Source: Nitrospirota bacterium (lineage in GTDB: Bacteria; Nitrospirota; Nitrospiria; Nitrospirales; UBA8639). From it: a DNA stretch of 6,247 bases. The notes under the pieces are model-generated. The model saw nothing but the letters and a program-made list of their open reading frames with translations. It did no database searches and was not told the DNA's origin. Position numbers and translations under genes: made by a program. The stretch's first letter is position 1. Each line of letters starts with the position of its first letter. The stretch lies in NCBI GenBank assembly GCA_003233615.1, contig QIMB01000350.1, forward strand, positions 1-6,247, written 5' to 3'. Below, piece after piece: positions 1 through 6,247 of the stretch.

Positions 1-272
1 ATACAAGGGGGAAAGGACCTTCCGACATGGCTCGGCCAAAGCTGACTTCAATATCTGGGGGGCTGCTGAAACAACCGGATAAGCATGAGCTGCCTAGACA
101 AACCTGTCCAACAAAGTGGGATCGCCTCAAATCGATGACTAATAAGAATGGCCGCTTATCCCTTTGTGAGTAAAGAAAACCGTTATAAAACCCTTAAGGA
201 TAAAGCGGAATGGTCAAAGTGGAAAGAAGAAGGAAAGAGCTATTATGGGAGGATTAAGAAAAAGTATTTTTT
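1..272. other. Region beyond the operon with no supported gene
   Basis: No protein family is recognisable on either strand. A plus-strand frame is open from the left edge to a stop at 80-82 and includes HGSAKADFNIWGAAETTG, which could be the end of a gene mostly outside the window. Another plus frame stays open from the edge to a stop at 171-173. A 54-codon plus frame (148-312), rich in Lys, Tyr and Trp, lacks a Shine-Dalgarno sequence and runs antisense into the TE tail. The stretch CCTGTCCAACAAAGTGGGATCGCCTCA-like bases near 103-129 recalls ends of some insertion sequences, but no partner end is visible. None of these is strong enough to call. Confidence 0.4.
152..208. repeat. Imperfect inverted repeat downstream of the NRPS operon
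   Basis: CCGCTTATCCCTT (152-164) pairs with AAGGATAAAGCGG (196-208): 12 base pairs with one unpaired base on each side and a loop of 31 bases. A third related copy, GGATAAGC, lies at 77-84 and could pair with the left arm instead. The repeat begins about 65 bases beyond the NRPS stop, so it could help end transcription or protect the 3' end. The loop is long and no clear U-run follows on the minus strand, so it is not a typical intrinsic terminator. Confidence 0.35.
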
Positions 273-490
273 TTATTCATTGTGTAGGGGTTCAAGTATT
301 GTACGTAATTGATTAGCGAGAACTTGAACATGAGGGAGCATTAACATTTCGCCAGAGCTGGAAGTATCCACATGAAACACTTCAAATCCGTTGGGGCAAA
401 ATTCTTCCCAATCTAATCGCGGATCCTCAATTTCATCCACCTCTTCACGATCTGCAGCTAAAAAATACGTCACGTCCTTGATATTGTTTT
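273..490 (-). pseudogene. C-terminal part of the thioesterase domain, out of frame
   Basis: A second shift of the same sign somewhere in 471-490 leads into VTYFLAADREEVDEI, then DPRLDWEEFCPNGFEVFHV and PHVQVLANQLRTIL, ending at the stop 275-273. This is the usual end of a type I thioesterase: a strand (VTLFRA-like), then D-P-x-x-x-W, a G-x-E-V-x-x-V strand, and P-H-V-x-x-L-A-x-x-L. The place where the catalytic histidine is expected reads TSSSGEML, with Ser (codon 356-354) at the His position. A GTG at 473-471 gives the frame a formal start, but the homology continues from the preceding fragment, so I treat it as the displaced 3' end of the NRPS gene. Confidence 0.82.
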
Positions 491-653
491 GGTGTATACT
501 GACGAAAGGCTTGATAATTTAATTCCGTCACAATATCTCTGTTTCTTTCAGATGTATTTCTTCCAAAGATGTCAATATCACGACTCTTCTCCTGTAAAAC
601 ATGACTTTTTAATTTTACATAGTCAATCCAGCTGTGCAATCCAGTTTTTTTTT
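445..653 (-). pseudogene. Middle part of the thioesterase domain, out of frame
   Basis: This stretch continues the TE from the NRPS frame that stops at 623. If one base of the nine-A run (645-653) is skipped, the reading passes from ...GILKK into KTGLHSWIDYVKLKSHVL and on to LNYQAFRQYTPKQYQG, where it meets a stop at 447-445. The content fits the lid and late core of an NRPS thioesterase, whose members commonly have a Y-x-P-x-x-Y-x-G stretch before the next strand. A TTG at 639-637 could formally start it, but nothing suggests an independent gene. It is best read as part of the upstream gene displaced by a single extra base, real or artefactual. Confidence 0.8.
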
Positions 654-3600
654 AAAATACCAATTTGATGAACAATATTGGCATGCAATCGCTGAAGTCT
701 AGGAAATCTGTAAGAATGAAACCCCACTGACTGAGGTAACCACGTTTCCAGCATCCCCAGGAATGCAACCTTTTCTCCTAAGACTAGAAGCTGTTGAGCC
801 ATTTCGAATGCGACAAGGCCTCCCATGCATCCACCAGCCAAAAAAAATGGACCATGTGGTTGGATCGTTTGGATTTCTTGAATATAGTGACCGGCCATGT
901 CTTCGATCCGTGCATAAGGTTTTTCATTTCCGTCAAGTCCCACTGATTGTAGGGCATAGAAGGGTTGATCGTGTCCAAGAAGTTTCGATAATTCTGAAAA
1001 GCCAAGGACATTGCCTCCTACCAGATGGACACAGAAGATCGGAGGATTTGAGCCTCTCGTCTGAATTGGCACGAGAGAGGTCCATGAATGTAGTTCTTGC
1101 TCTCCAGATAACACCATGGCTAATTCTTCAATGGTTGGGGCCTGATACAGGGTCGATAGAGGAAGAGATTCACCAAAGAATTCTTCAATTTTCGTGAATA
1201 GTCTCACCGCGAGAAGCGAATGTCCACCAAGGTCGAAAAAATTCTCATTTCTGCCTATAGGACTTTTTCCCAATGCTTCTTCCCAGATTTTTGTCAATCG
1301 TGCTTCGAGAGGGTTTCGTGCTGCGCTATAGGCGACTTTGGGATCAACACCAGGAGTTGGGAGAACCTGATAATGAACTTTTCCATTCGAAGTCAATGGT
1401 AAGGAGTCCAAGAACATAATCGTGGACACAACCATATAGTCAGGTAATCTCTGTTTCAAAAATTCTCGTACTTCCCTGGCAGTGGGACCTGCTTTTTCTT
1501 GATCAACAACAATATATCCGACCAAATATTTGTCCTCTGAACTATCCATGCTAATCACAACAGCATCTTTTACATGTTCATGTTGGCGGAGCACAGACTC
1601 AATTTCTTTCAATTCGATACGAAACCCACGGATTTTGACCTGTCGATCTGTCCGGCCAAGGAATTCGATTGTTCCATCGGAGCGATACCGACCGAGATCA
1701 CCAGTTTTGTATAAGCGGCCTCCAGATTTCGCGGAGAAAAGATGAGGAAGGAATTTCTCAGCTGTAAAATCTGGCTGATTGAGGTATCCGCGAGCCAGTC
1801 CTTCACCGCTCGTGTAAATTTCGCCAGCGATCCCAATTGAAACAAGTTGAACCCATGGATCCAGTATATAGACTTGTGTCTGTGCAATAGGAACCCCTAT
1901 TGGCATAGTCTCGCTCATCTGGCTGGGATGAGCGAGGGAATATGTGCATGTAAAGGTCGTGTTTTCTGTTGGGCCATACCCATTCGTCACAGTGCAGTTT
2001 TCTACAGTTTCCAATACTTTACGTACGAATTGAGGAGAAACAACATCACCTCCGGTTAAGAGTTGTCTAACGGGACGGAATGCTTCAGGATCAAATCTGA
2101 CCATTTCATGAAACAACCCTGCTGTGAGCCACAAGGTTGTAATTCCGTGCTGTCTGAGTGCTTCCGCTAATTCTTCTAGCTTTGGTATTTGGCGAGGGAA
2201 GATAATTAACCGGGCGCTGTTCAACAAACATCCCCAAATCTCGAAAGTAGAAGCATCAAACGAAATGGGAGCGAGTTGGAGAAGGACTTCTTGCATGTCG
2301 AGATGAACATAGTTGTTGTCCTTTACCAGCCGTACGACAGCACGATGCGGGATACATACGCCTTTCGGTTGTTCTGTAGAGCCAGAAGTAAACATCACAT
2401 AGGCAAGATTATCTGGATGAATCTCGATGGTAAGGTTGTCCTCCGGTTCCACGGCAATTTTCGACCATTCTTTTTCTAGAATAATCTTGTGCAGGAGCGT
2501 AGAAAACAGTATTTCAGGAAAGTCTTGAGAGCTGATAATTACAGGAGGATTAATTTCTTGTACCAAAGCACGAACCCTCTTAGGGTGTGTTGTCAGGTCC
2601 ATTGGCACGTAGGCTGCCCCAGTCTTTAGGATGGCAAGTAGCGCGATCATTGTTTCCAAAGATCGATTGCTGCAAAGACCGATAAGTACATCAGGCCCAA
2701 CATTAAATTTTCTCAAATAATGAGCCAATTGATTGGCTCTTCGATTCAATTCTCTATACGTCAGCTGGGCATCTCCATAAATTACCGCTATTTTTTCTGG
2801 TGTTTGTGTCACCTGTTTTTCAAATACTGTATGGATACAAGAATCCATAGGACTTTCATTCTTGAGACCAGACCAATTATTTAGAATAATTTCTTGTTCG
2901 GCATACGTCAGAATTGGCAAGTGGCCAACGCATTGTGAAGGGTCAGCTATGACAGCTTCGACAAGGGTGGTAAATTGTTTGCAAAATCGATGGATAGTCT
3001 CTTCTTGAAACAGATCAATGTCATATTCCATCCATCCGTGGATTTCCTCCTCGTCATATTCATCTGCCATAAACAAACTGAGATCAAACATGGAAGTTAT
3101 ACTTTCCATACTATAATCAGAGCTTCCAGGTGTATCCTGAAATGAAAAGGTGACTTGAAAAAGAGGCGAATACGCTAAGCTACGAGATGGTGCAACAAGC
3201 TCTACTAGTTTTTCAAAAGGAATATCCTTATACGCATGAGCTTCAAGGACATCCTCTCGGACTCTTTGTAAAAAAATTCGAAAGGTGGGATTATCAGAAA
3301 TCTCAGTTCTCAGTACGAGTGTATTTACAAAGAGTCCAATCATGGACTCATACTCAGGCCGATCTCTTGTCGAAAAAGGGCTTCCTACGACAATGTCATG
3401 TTGTCCTGTTGAACGAAAGAGGAAAATCTTAAATATCGCAAGGAGTATCATGAAAAGTGTCACTCCTTCGTGGGCGCTTAATTTTCGAAGTTCCTCAGAA
3501 ACATCAACGGAGAGGGAAAAGGAGAAGGTGCCTCCTTTAAATCGTTGTATGGCTGGACGAGGTTGATCTGTAGGTAACGCAAGAAGCTCAGGGATTCCGT

Positions 3601-4417
3601 CTAGCTTGCGTGTCCAGTAAGCCATTTGACGATCCTGTAGTACATCTTGAAGCCGTTCTTGTTCTAACCGAGCGAAATCAGCATATTGAAACGATAGCGG
3701 AGGTAACGAATGTTGTTGCCCATGTGAGAAGGCTTCATAGAATTCGTCAAATTCCTCAAAAAAAACAGAAAAAGACCATGCGTCAGCAATACTATGGTGC
3801 ATCGTCACAATCAGGAGTTGTTCTTCGGTAGCTATTTGAATCCATCTCATTCGAAGCAACGGTCCACATGCCAGATCAAAGTGTTGTCCTGCTTCCTCCT
3901 GAAGACATGCCTGGATTTTGAACTCCTGATCGTATAGCGTAAGATGACGAACATCTTCTACTTGTAATGTTATAGGGGACACAGCAGAAATCTTCTGAGA
4001 CGGTTTCCCATCATGTTGGAAATAGGTGGTTCGCAAGATTGCATGGCGCTGAATAATTTCATGTAACGATTTTTCAACCAAGATTTGGTTGAGAGGCTCA
4101 AAAAGACGCAAAGACGCACTCAAATTGTAAACGGAAAGGCCAGGATGTAATTGATCTAAGAACCACAATCGCTCTTGAGCAAAGGAAAGAGGAAGCTCTC
4201 CATTTCGATCAAGAATGTTTGAAGAGAGAGTTTCAATCGTTTTTTCTTGCTGAATATCACGAAGGACATTGAGAATTTCTAACTTTCGAAACTTTAATTC
4301 AGCCTTGAGATCTGGGGTAAGAGAATTAGGGGGACCGCTACAACAAAGCCGGTCTTCCTCGACCCATAATTCTAAACCGAGTTCCCGTAATTTGGCTAAA
4401 AACGCTGTGGTGGTCAT
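623..4417 (-). CDS. NRPS docking-C-A-T-TE terminal module, predicted valine-activating, TE cut short by a frameshift
   Basis: This 1264-residue open frame adds the last amino acid and should release the peptide. Residues 1-57 are a TubC-type docking domain (LGLELWVEEDRL, LTPDLKAELKFRKLEIL). The condensation domain (about 74-510) has SFAQERLWFLDQL and the active-site HHSIADAW (His207, His208, Asp212). The adenylation domain (about 530-1020) has TYRELN, GYGPTEN, YKTGD and NGKV with Lys1013. Its pocket residues are D721 A722 F725 W763 L787 G789 G813 T821 F822 K1013, a valine-type code. The carrier domain (about 1030-1105) has LGGHS with Ser1067. A thioesterase begins near 1115 and has GGCMGG, placing Cys1197 at the nucleophile position. 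The frame stops in mid-TE just after a nine-base A run (645-653); the remaining TE continues in two other frames down to 273. Without the shifts the protein would have about 1380 residues. The ATG is chosen because of the ATGA overlap and the complete docking domain. Several A-domain core motifs are altered (Glu682 in the P-loop). Confidence 0.93.
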   Translation of the reverse strand: MTTTAFLAKLRELGLELWVEEDRLCCSGPPNSLTPDLKAELKFRKLEILNVLRDIQQEKTIETLSSNILDRNGELPLSFAQERLWFLDQLHPGLSVYNLSASLRLFEPLNQILVEKSLHEIIQRHAILRTTYFQHDGKPSQKISAVSPITLQVEDVRHLTLYDQEFKIQACLQEEAGQHFDLACGPLLRMRWIQIATEEQLLIVTMHHSIADAWSFSVFFEEFDEFYEAFSHGQQHSLPPLSFQYADFARLEQERLQDVLQDRQMAYWTRKLDGIPELLALPTDQPRPAIQRFKGGTFSFSLSVDVSEELRKLSAHEGVTLFMILLAIFKIFLFRSTGQHDIVVGSPFSTRDRPEYESMIGLFVNTLVLRTEISDNPTFRIFLQRVREDVLEAHAYKDIPFEKLVELVAPSRSLAYSPLFQVTFSFQDTPGSSDYSMESITSMFDLSLFMADEYDEEEIHGWMEYDIDLFQEETIHRFCKQFTTLVEAVIADPSQCVGHLPILTYAEQEIILNNWSGLKNESPMDSCIHTVFEKQVTQTPEKIAVIYGDAQLTYRELNRRANQLAHYLRKFNVGPDVLIGLCSNRSLETMIALLAILKTGAAYVPMDLTTHPKRVRALVQEINPPVIISSQDFPEILFSTLLHKIILEKEWSKIAVEPEDNLTIEIHPDNLAYVMFTSGSTEQPKGVCIPHRAVVRLVKDNNYVHLDMQEVLLQLAPISFDASTFEIWGCLLNSARLIIFPRQIPKLEELAEALRQHGITTLWLTAGLFHEMVRFDPEAFRPVRQLLTGGDVVSPQFVRKVLETVENCTVTNGYGPTENTTFTCTYSLAHPSQMSETMPIGVPIAQTQVYILDPWVQLVSIGIAGEIYTSGEGLARGYLNQPDFTAEKFLPHLFSAKSGGRLYKTGDLGRYRSDGTIEFLGRTDRQVKIRGFRIELKEIESVLRQHEHVKDAVVISMDSSEDKYLVGYIVVDQEKAGPTAREVREFLKQRLPDYMVVSTIMFLDSLPLTSNGKVHYQVLPTPGVDPKVAYSAARNPLEARLTKIWEEALGKSPIGRNENFFDLGGHSLLAVRLFTKIEEFFGESLPLSTLYQAPTIEELAMVLSGEQELHSWTSLVPIQTRGSNPPIFCVHLVGGNVLGFSELSKLLGHDQPFYALQSVGLDGNEKPYARIEDMAGHYIQEIQTIQPHGPFFLAGGCMGGLVAFEMAQQLLVLGEKVAFLGMLETWLPQSVGFHSYRFPRLQRLHANIVHQIGILKKNWIAQLD
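645..653 (-). repeat. Nine-base A run (minus strand) at the first TE frameshift
   Basis: On the minus strand the run sits in TTA AAA AAA AAC TGG. Eight A residues instead of nine would keep the TE frame open into the next fragment. Such a run is a hotspot for replication slippage, transcriptional slippage by RNA polymerase and homopolymer sequencing error; the sequence alone cannot tell which applies. Confidence 0.85.
4247..4417 (-). other. TubC-type N-terminal docking domain (coding region)
   Basis: The first ~57 residues of the C-A-T-TE protein have the pattern of the TubC N-terminal docking fold: an initial helix (FLAKLRELGLELWVEEDRL), a short turn with SGPPNSLTPDL, then a charged helix (KAELKFRKLEILNVL). 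Known members bind the short C-terminal tail of the partner synthetase, through charged and hydrophobic contacts. Here the adjacent A-T protein, ending in DKRVVFEI, is the natural partner. The domain class is recognised by eye; the pairing is inferred. Confidence 0.82.
4414..4417 (-). promoter_or_regulatory. ATGA stop-start overlap coupling the two NRPS genes
   Basis: The TGA stop of the A-T gene (4416-4414) shares bases with the ATG of the C-A-T-TE gene (4417-4415). No purine-rich Shine-Dalgarno sequence is visible in the bases just upstream on the minus strand (they read TTGTTTTTGAAAT), so reinitiation by the ribosome finishing the first gene is the likely way the second is translated. The same arrangement at 6165-6162 joins the A-T gene to its upstream neighbour. 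This keeps the interacting proteins in step; the coupling is inferred from the arrangement. Confidence 0.75.
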
Positions 4418-6165
4418 ATTTCAAAAACAACACGTTTATCAGTTGAAGAGCTATCTTCCGTGTCTTTGCTTCCTCCTGTTGCCCAAAGCAACACGTCAAT
4501 ATGTTCAGCAAGCTCAGTAATTGTCGGAGATTCGAAGATGATCCGAAGAGGTAGATTGAGATGGTAGGTAACTCTTAAGCGCGCCAATATGCTGGTGGCT
4601 ATGAGGGAATGTCCTCCAAGATTAAAGAAATTGTCATGAATGCCTACTGGCTTGATTTCCATGGTTTCTTCCCATATTTCCACGAGATGTTGTTCGGTTG
4701 CTGTCTCTGGTGGGACATAGGAAGATTCTAAATCTGGCCGAGCTTCCTCCAGTGAAGGTAGGGCTCGATGATTCACCTTGCCATTTGAGAGTAAAGGGAG
4801 ACTCGTGAGAAGGACAAATGCTGTTGGCACCATATATTCTGGAATTTTTTGAAGCAGAAATTCACGAAGTTCATTGATGTTAAATGGTTCATTCGCTTGT
4901 GATACGACATAGGCGACTAAATGTGTCTTAGGGCTCAAAGACATTGCCCCATTCTCTCCTTCATCTGTATGAGCGAGAACATACACTTGCTTGACCAGAG
5001 GGTGGGCACTCAGTTGAATTTCAATTTCCTGTAATTCAATCCGATACCCTCGGATTTTGACTTGATGATCGCGACGGCCAAGGCACTCTACTGTTTTATC
5101 AAAGTGGTATCGAGCAGAGTCACCGGTTTTGTATAGCCTTGATCCCACATTCGTACTAAAGGGATTAGGAATGAATCGATCAGCAGTCAAATCTGGTTTA
5201 TTCAGGTATCCACGAGCTAATCCATGACCTTCAATCAGTAATTCGCCAGGCCAACCTATCGGAACGGGCTGCAACTGCGTGTCCAAAATATAAATTTTTG
5301 TATTGGCAATGGGTCGACCAATAGGGATAGGGTTTTCTTGCGTCTGCACTTCATGAAGCAGAGCCCATACGGTGGTTTCTGTCGGACCATACAAATTCCA
5401 CACTTGCTTGTTTCGCAAACATAGTTCATGGGCTAATTTTTTTGGTAGTGTTTCGCCACCACAGAGTACCTTCAATTCTGCAGATCCTGTCCATCCGGCT
5501 TGTTGCAACATATGCCAGCTGGCCGGTGTGGCCTGCATTACGGTGACCTGTGCTGCATCCATCAATTCCAAGAGGCGCATGCCATCTGTCGTGATTTCTC
5601 GGCTTGCGAGAATGAGCTGAGCACCGTTGATCAAAGGCAAAAACAGTTCTAATACGGCTATGTCAAAGGAAAAAGTGGTCACGGAGAGCAATCGGTCATC
5701 AGCTGATATCGTCGGTTGTTGATTCATAGACATCAAAAAGTTCATCACGGCTTCATGCGAAATTTGGACTCCTTTGGGTTGCCCTGTCGATCCTGAGGTA
5801 TAGATCACATACGCCAGATTCCCAGGAGTTACTTCACAGGTTGAGTTCGGACAATCATTGGTTGTTCTTCCATAAGGATCCTCTTCAAAACAGAGGATGT
5901 TTCCTGAAAATCTTGGAAGTTGCACTATGAAATCTTGTGACACTATGAGGAAGGAAGCATTCGAATCCTCTAGTAGATACCGTAAGCGTTCCGTAGGATA
6001 CGAGGGATCCAGTGGCAAATAGGCCCCTCCCGCTTTCAAAATTCCCAACAATCCAATGATGAGTTCGATTGATCGTTCCATATAGACACCAACGATCGTC
6101 TCAGGTTTCACGCCTTGATGGCGAAGCCGTTGAGCAACATGATTGGAATATTTGTCTATAGTCAT
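4414..6165 (-). CDS. NRPS adenylation-carrier (A-T) protein, predicted glycine-activating
   Basis: This 583-residue cytoplasmic enzyme would activate an amino acid as its adenylate and load it on its own carrier domain. The A domain spans about 1-470: LKAGGAYLPLD (A2, 43-53), YTSGSTGQPKG (A3, 122-132), NLYGPTETT (A5, 257-265), YKTGD (A7, 345-349), GRRDHQVKIRGYRIE (A8, 363-377) and NGKVNHRAL (A10) with catalytic Lys463. The pocket residues, aligned by eye to GrsA, are D168 I169 L172 Q211 L234 G236 L258 V266 W267 K463, a glycine-type code. A carrier domain follows (about 485-560) with LGGHS and phosphopantetheine Ser520. The tail (STDKRVVFEI) is polar and ends in hydrophobic and acidic residues, like short docking tails that bind TubC-type domains. 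The protein starts at motif A1, so about 25 N-terminal residues normal for A domains are absent; a stop lies 12 codons upstream of the ATG and no other ATG lies between. It overlaps both neighbours by ATGA. Confidence 0.93.
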   Translation of the reverse strand: MTIDKYSNHVAQRLRHQGVKPETIVGVYMERSIELIIGLLGILKAGGAYLPLDPSYPTERLRYLLEDSNASFLIVSQDFIVQLPRFSGNILCFEEDPYGRTTNDCPNSTCEVTPGNLAYVIYTSGSTGQPKGVQISHEAVMNFLMSMNQQPTISADDRLLSVTTFSFDIAVLELFLPLINGAQLILASREITTDGMRLLELMDAAQVTVMQATPASWHMLQQAGWTGSAELKVLCGGETLPKKLAHELCLRNKQVWNLYGPTETTVWALLHEVQTQENPIPIGRPIANTKIYILDTQLQPVPIGWPGELLIEGHGLARGYLNKPDLTADRFIPNPFSTNVGSRLYKTGDSARYHFDKTVECLGRRDHQVKIRGYRIELQEIEIQLSAHPLVKQVYVLAHTDEGENGAMSLSPKTHLVAYVVSQANEPFNINELREFLLQKIPEYMVPTAFVLLTSLPLLSNGKVNHRALPSLEEARPDLESSYVPPETATEQHLVEIWEETMEIKPVGIHDNFFNLGGHSLIATSILARLRVTYHLNLPLRIIFESPTITELAEHIDVLLWATGGSKDTEDSSSTDKRVVFEI

Positions 6166-6247
6166 TCCAAATAAGTTCCATATGCTCGAATGATGTCATT
6201 GAGCGGTGTATCAGGCGGTGCATATTGTCGCCGTTTCTTGATTGTGG
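6162..6247 (-). CDS. C-terminal end of an upstream gene, probably NRPS (partial)
   Basis: Only the last 27 codons and the TGA stop (6164-6162) are in the window; the 5' part lies beyond the right edge. The visible peptide includes QYAPPDTPLNDIIRAYGTYL and carries no catalytic motif. Its stop overlaps the start of the next NRPS gene as ATGA, so the two belong to one operon. By eye, the stretch Y-A-P-P-D-T-P-L-N-D-I-I-R resembles the linker between a condensation domain and an adenylation domain (W-N-x-T...Y...-I-x-x-L/F). That would make the missing upstream part a condensation domain and this stop a break inside a former C-A-T protein. The alternative is an unrelated small protein that simply ends here. 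The coding frame is supported by the overlap; the identity is inference. Confidence 0.5.
   Translation of the reverse strand, partial: TIKKRRQYAPPDTPLNDIIRAYGTYLE

Noticed and set aside
103..129. Possible insertion-sequence end (TGTCCAACAAAGTGGGATCG and following bases)
   Set aside because: The resemblance is from memory only; no transposase frame, opposite terminal repeat or target duplication can be seen.
148..312. 54-codon plus-strand frame, rich in Lys, Trp and Tyr
   Set aside because: No Shine-Dalgarno sequence, no recognisable family, and its 3' end runs antisense over the thioesterase tail. A frame of this length is expected by chance.
645..653. Programmed -1 ribosomal frameshift on A-AAA-AAC
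   Set aside because: The heptamer is present, but continuing the TE requires a +1 shift, and a second unrelated shift is needed downstream at 471-490.
784..1011. Minus-strand 75-codon frame inside the thioesterase
   Set aside because: It overlaps the real TE frame, which carries GGCMGG and family-like sequence; this alternate frame shows no motif.
763..1197. 144-codon plus-strand open frame
   Set aside because: It lies entirely antisense to the carrier and thioesterase coding region, has no recognisable domain, and is explained as a shadow of the NRPS gene.
4269..4520. 83-codon plus-strand frame across the junction of the two NRPS genes
   Set aside because: It is antisense to the docking domain and A-T tail, both well supported, and has no recognisable content.

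Overview
This window is the distal part of a minus-strand nonribosomal peptide synthetase (NRPS) operon. Nearly all of it (273-6247) is NRPS coding sequence read right to left. The remaining 272 bases at the left edge lie downstream of the operon and hold no gene I can support. Base composition is moderate to slightly AT-rich. The TubC-type docking domain at the head of the second NRPS protein occurs in several groups, including cyanobacteria, myxobacteria and other Gram-negative or environmental lineages. I cannot place the organism more closely than a bacterium with secondary metabolism.

Layout in transcription order: (1) 6247-6162, the last 27 codons of an upstream gene, ending in a stop that overlaps the next start as ATGA; (2) 6165-4414, an adenylation-carrier (A-T) protein whose specificity residues read D-I-L-Q-L-G-L-V-W-K, a glycine-type code; (3) 4417-623, again joined by an ATGA overlap, a docking-C-A-T-TE protein whose code reads D-A-F-W-L-G-G-T-F-K, a valine-type code; (4) 653-273, the rest of the thioesterase (TE), displaced by two frameshifts in the same direction. 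With both shifts undone, the third gene would encode about 1380 residues and end at 273. The predicted contribution to the product is a C-terminal ...Gly-Val unit, passed between proteins by a C-terminal tail to TubC-domain contact and released by the TE.

The main interest is the state of this assembly line. The TE is broken twice, and the residues at all three triad positions look non-canonical (Cys for Ser, Glu for Asp, Ser for His). The valine A domain departs from several core motifs although its pocket code is intact. The glycine A domain lacks its usual first ~25 residues and begins at core motif A1. The upstream fragment looks like the start of a C-A linker, so the two may once have been continuous. 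This fits either a decaying cluster or, for the single-base shifts, sequencing or assembly error. No completely new system is evident.
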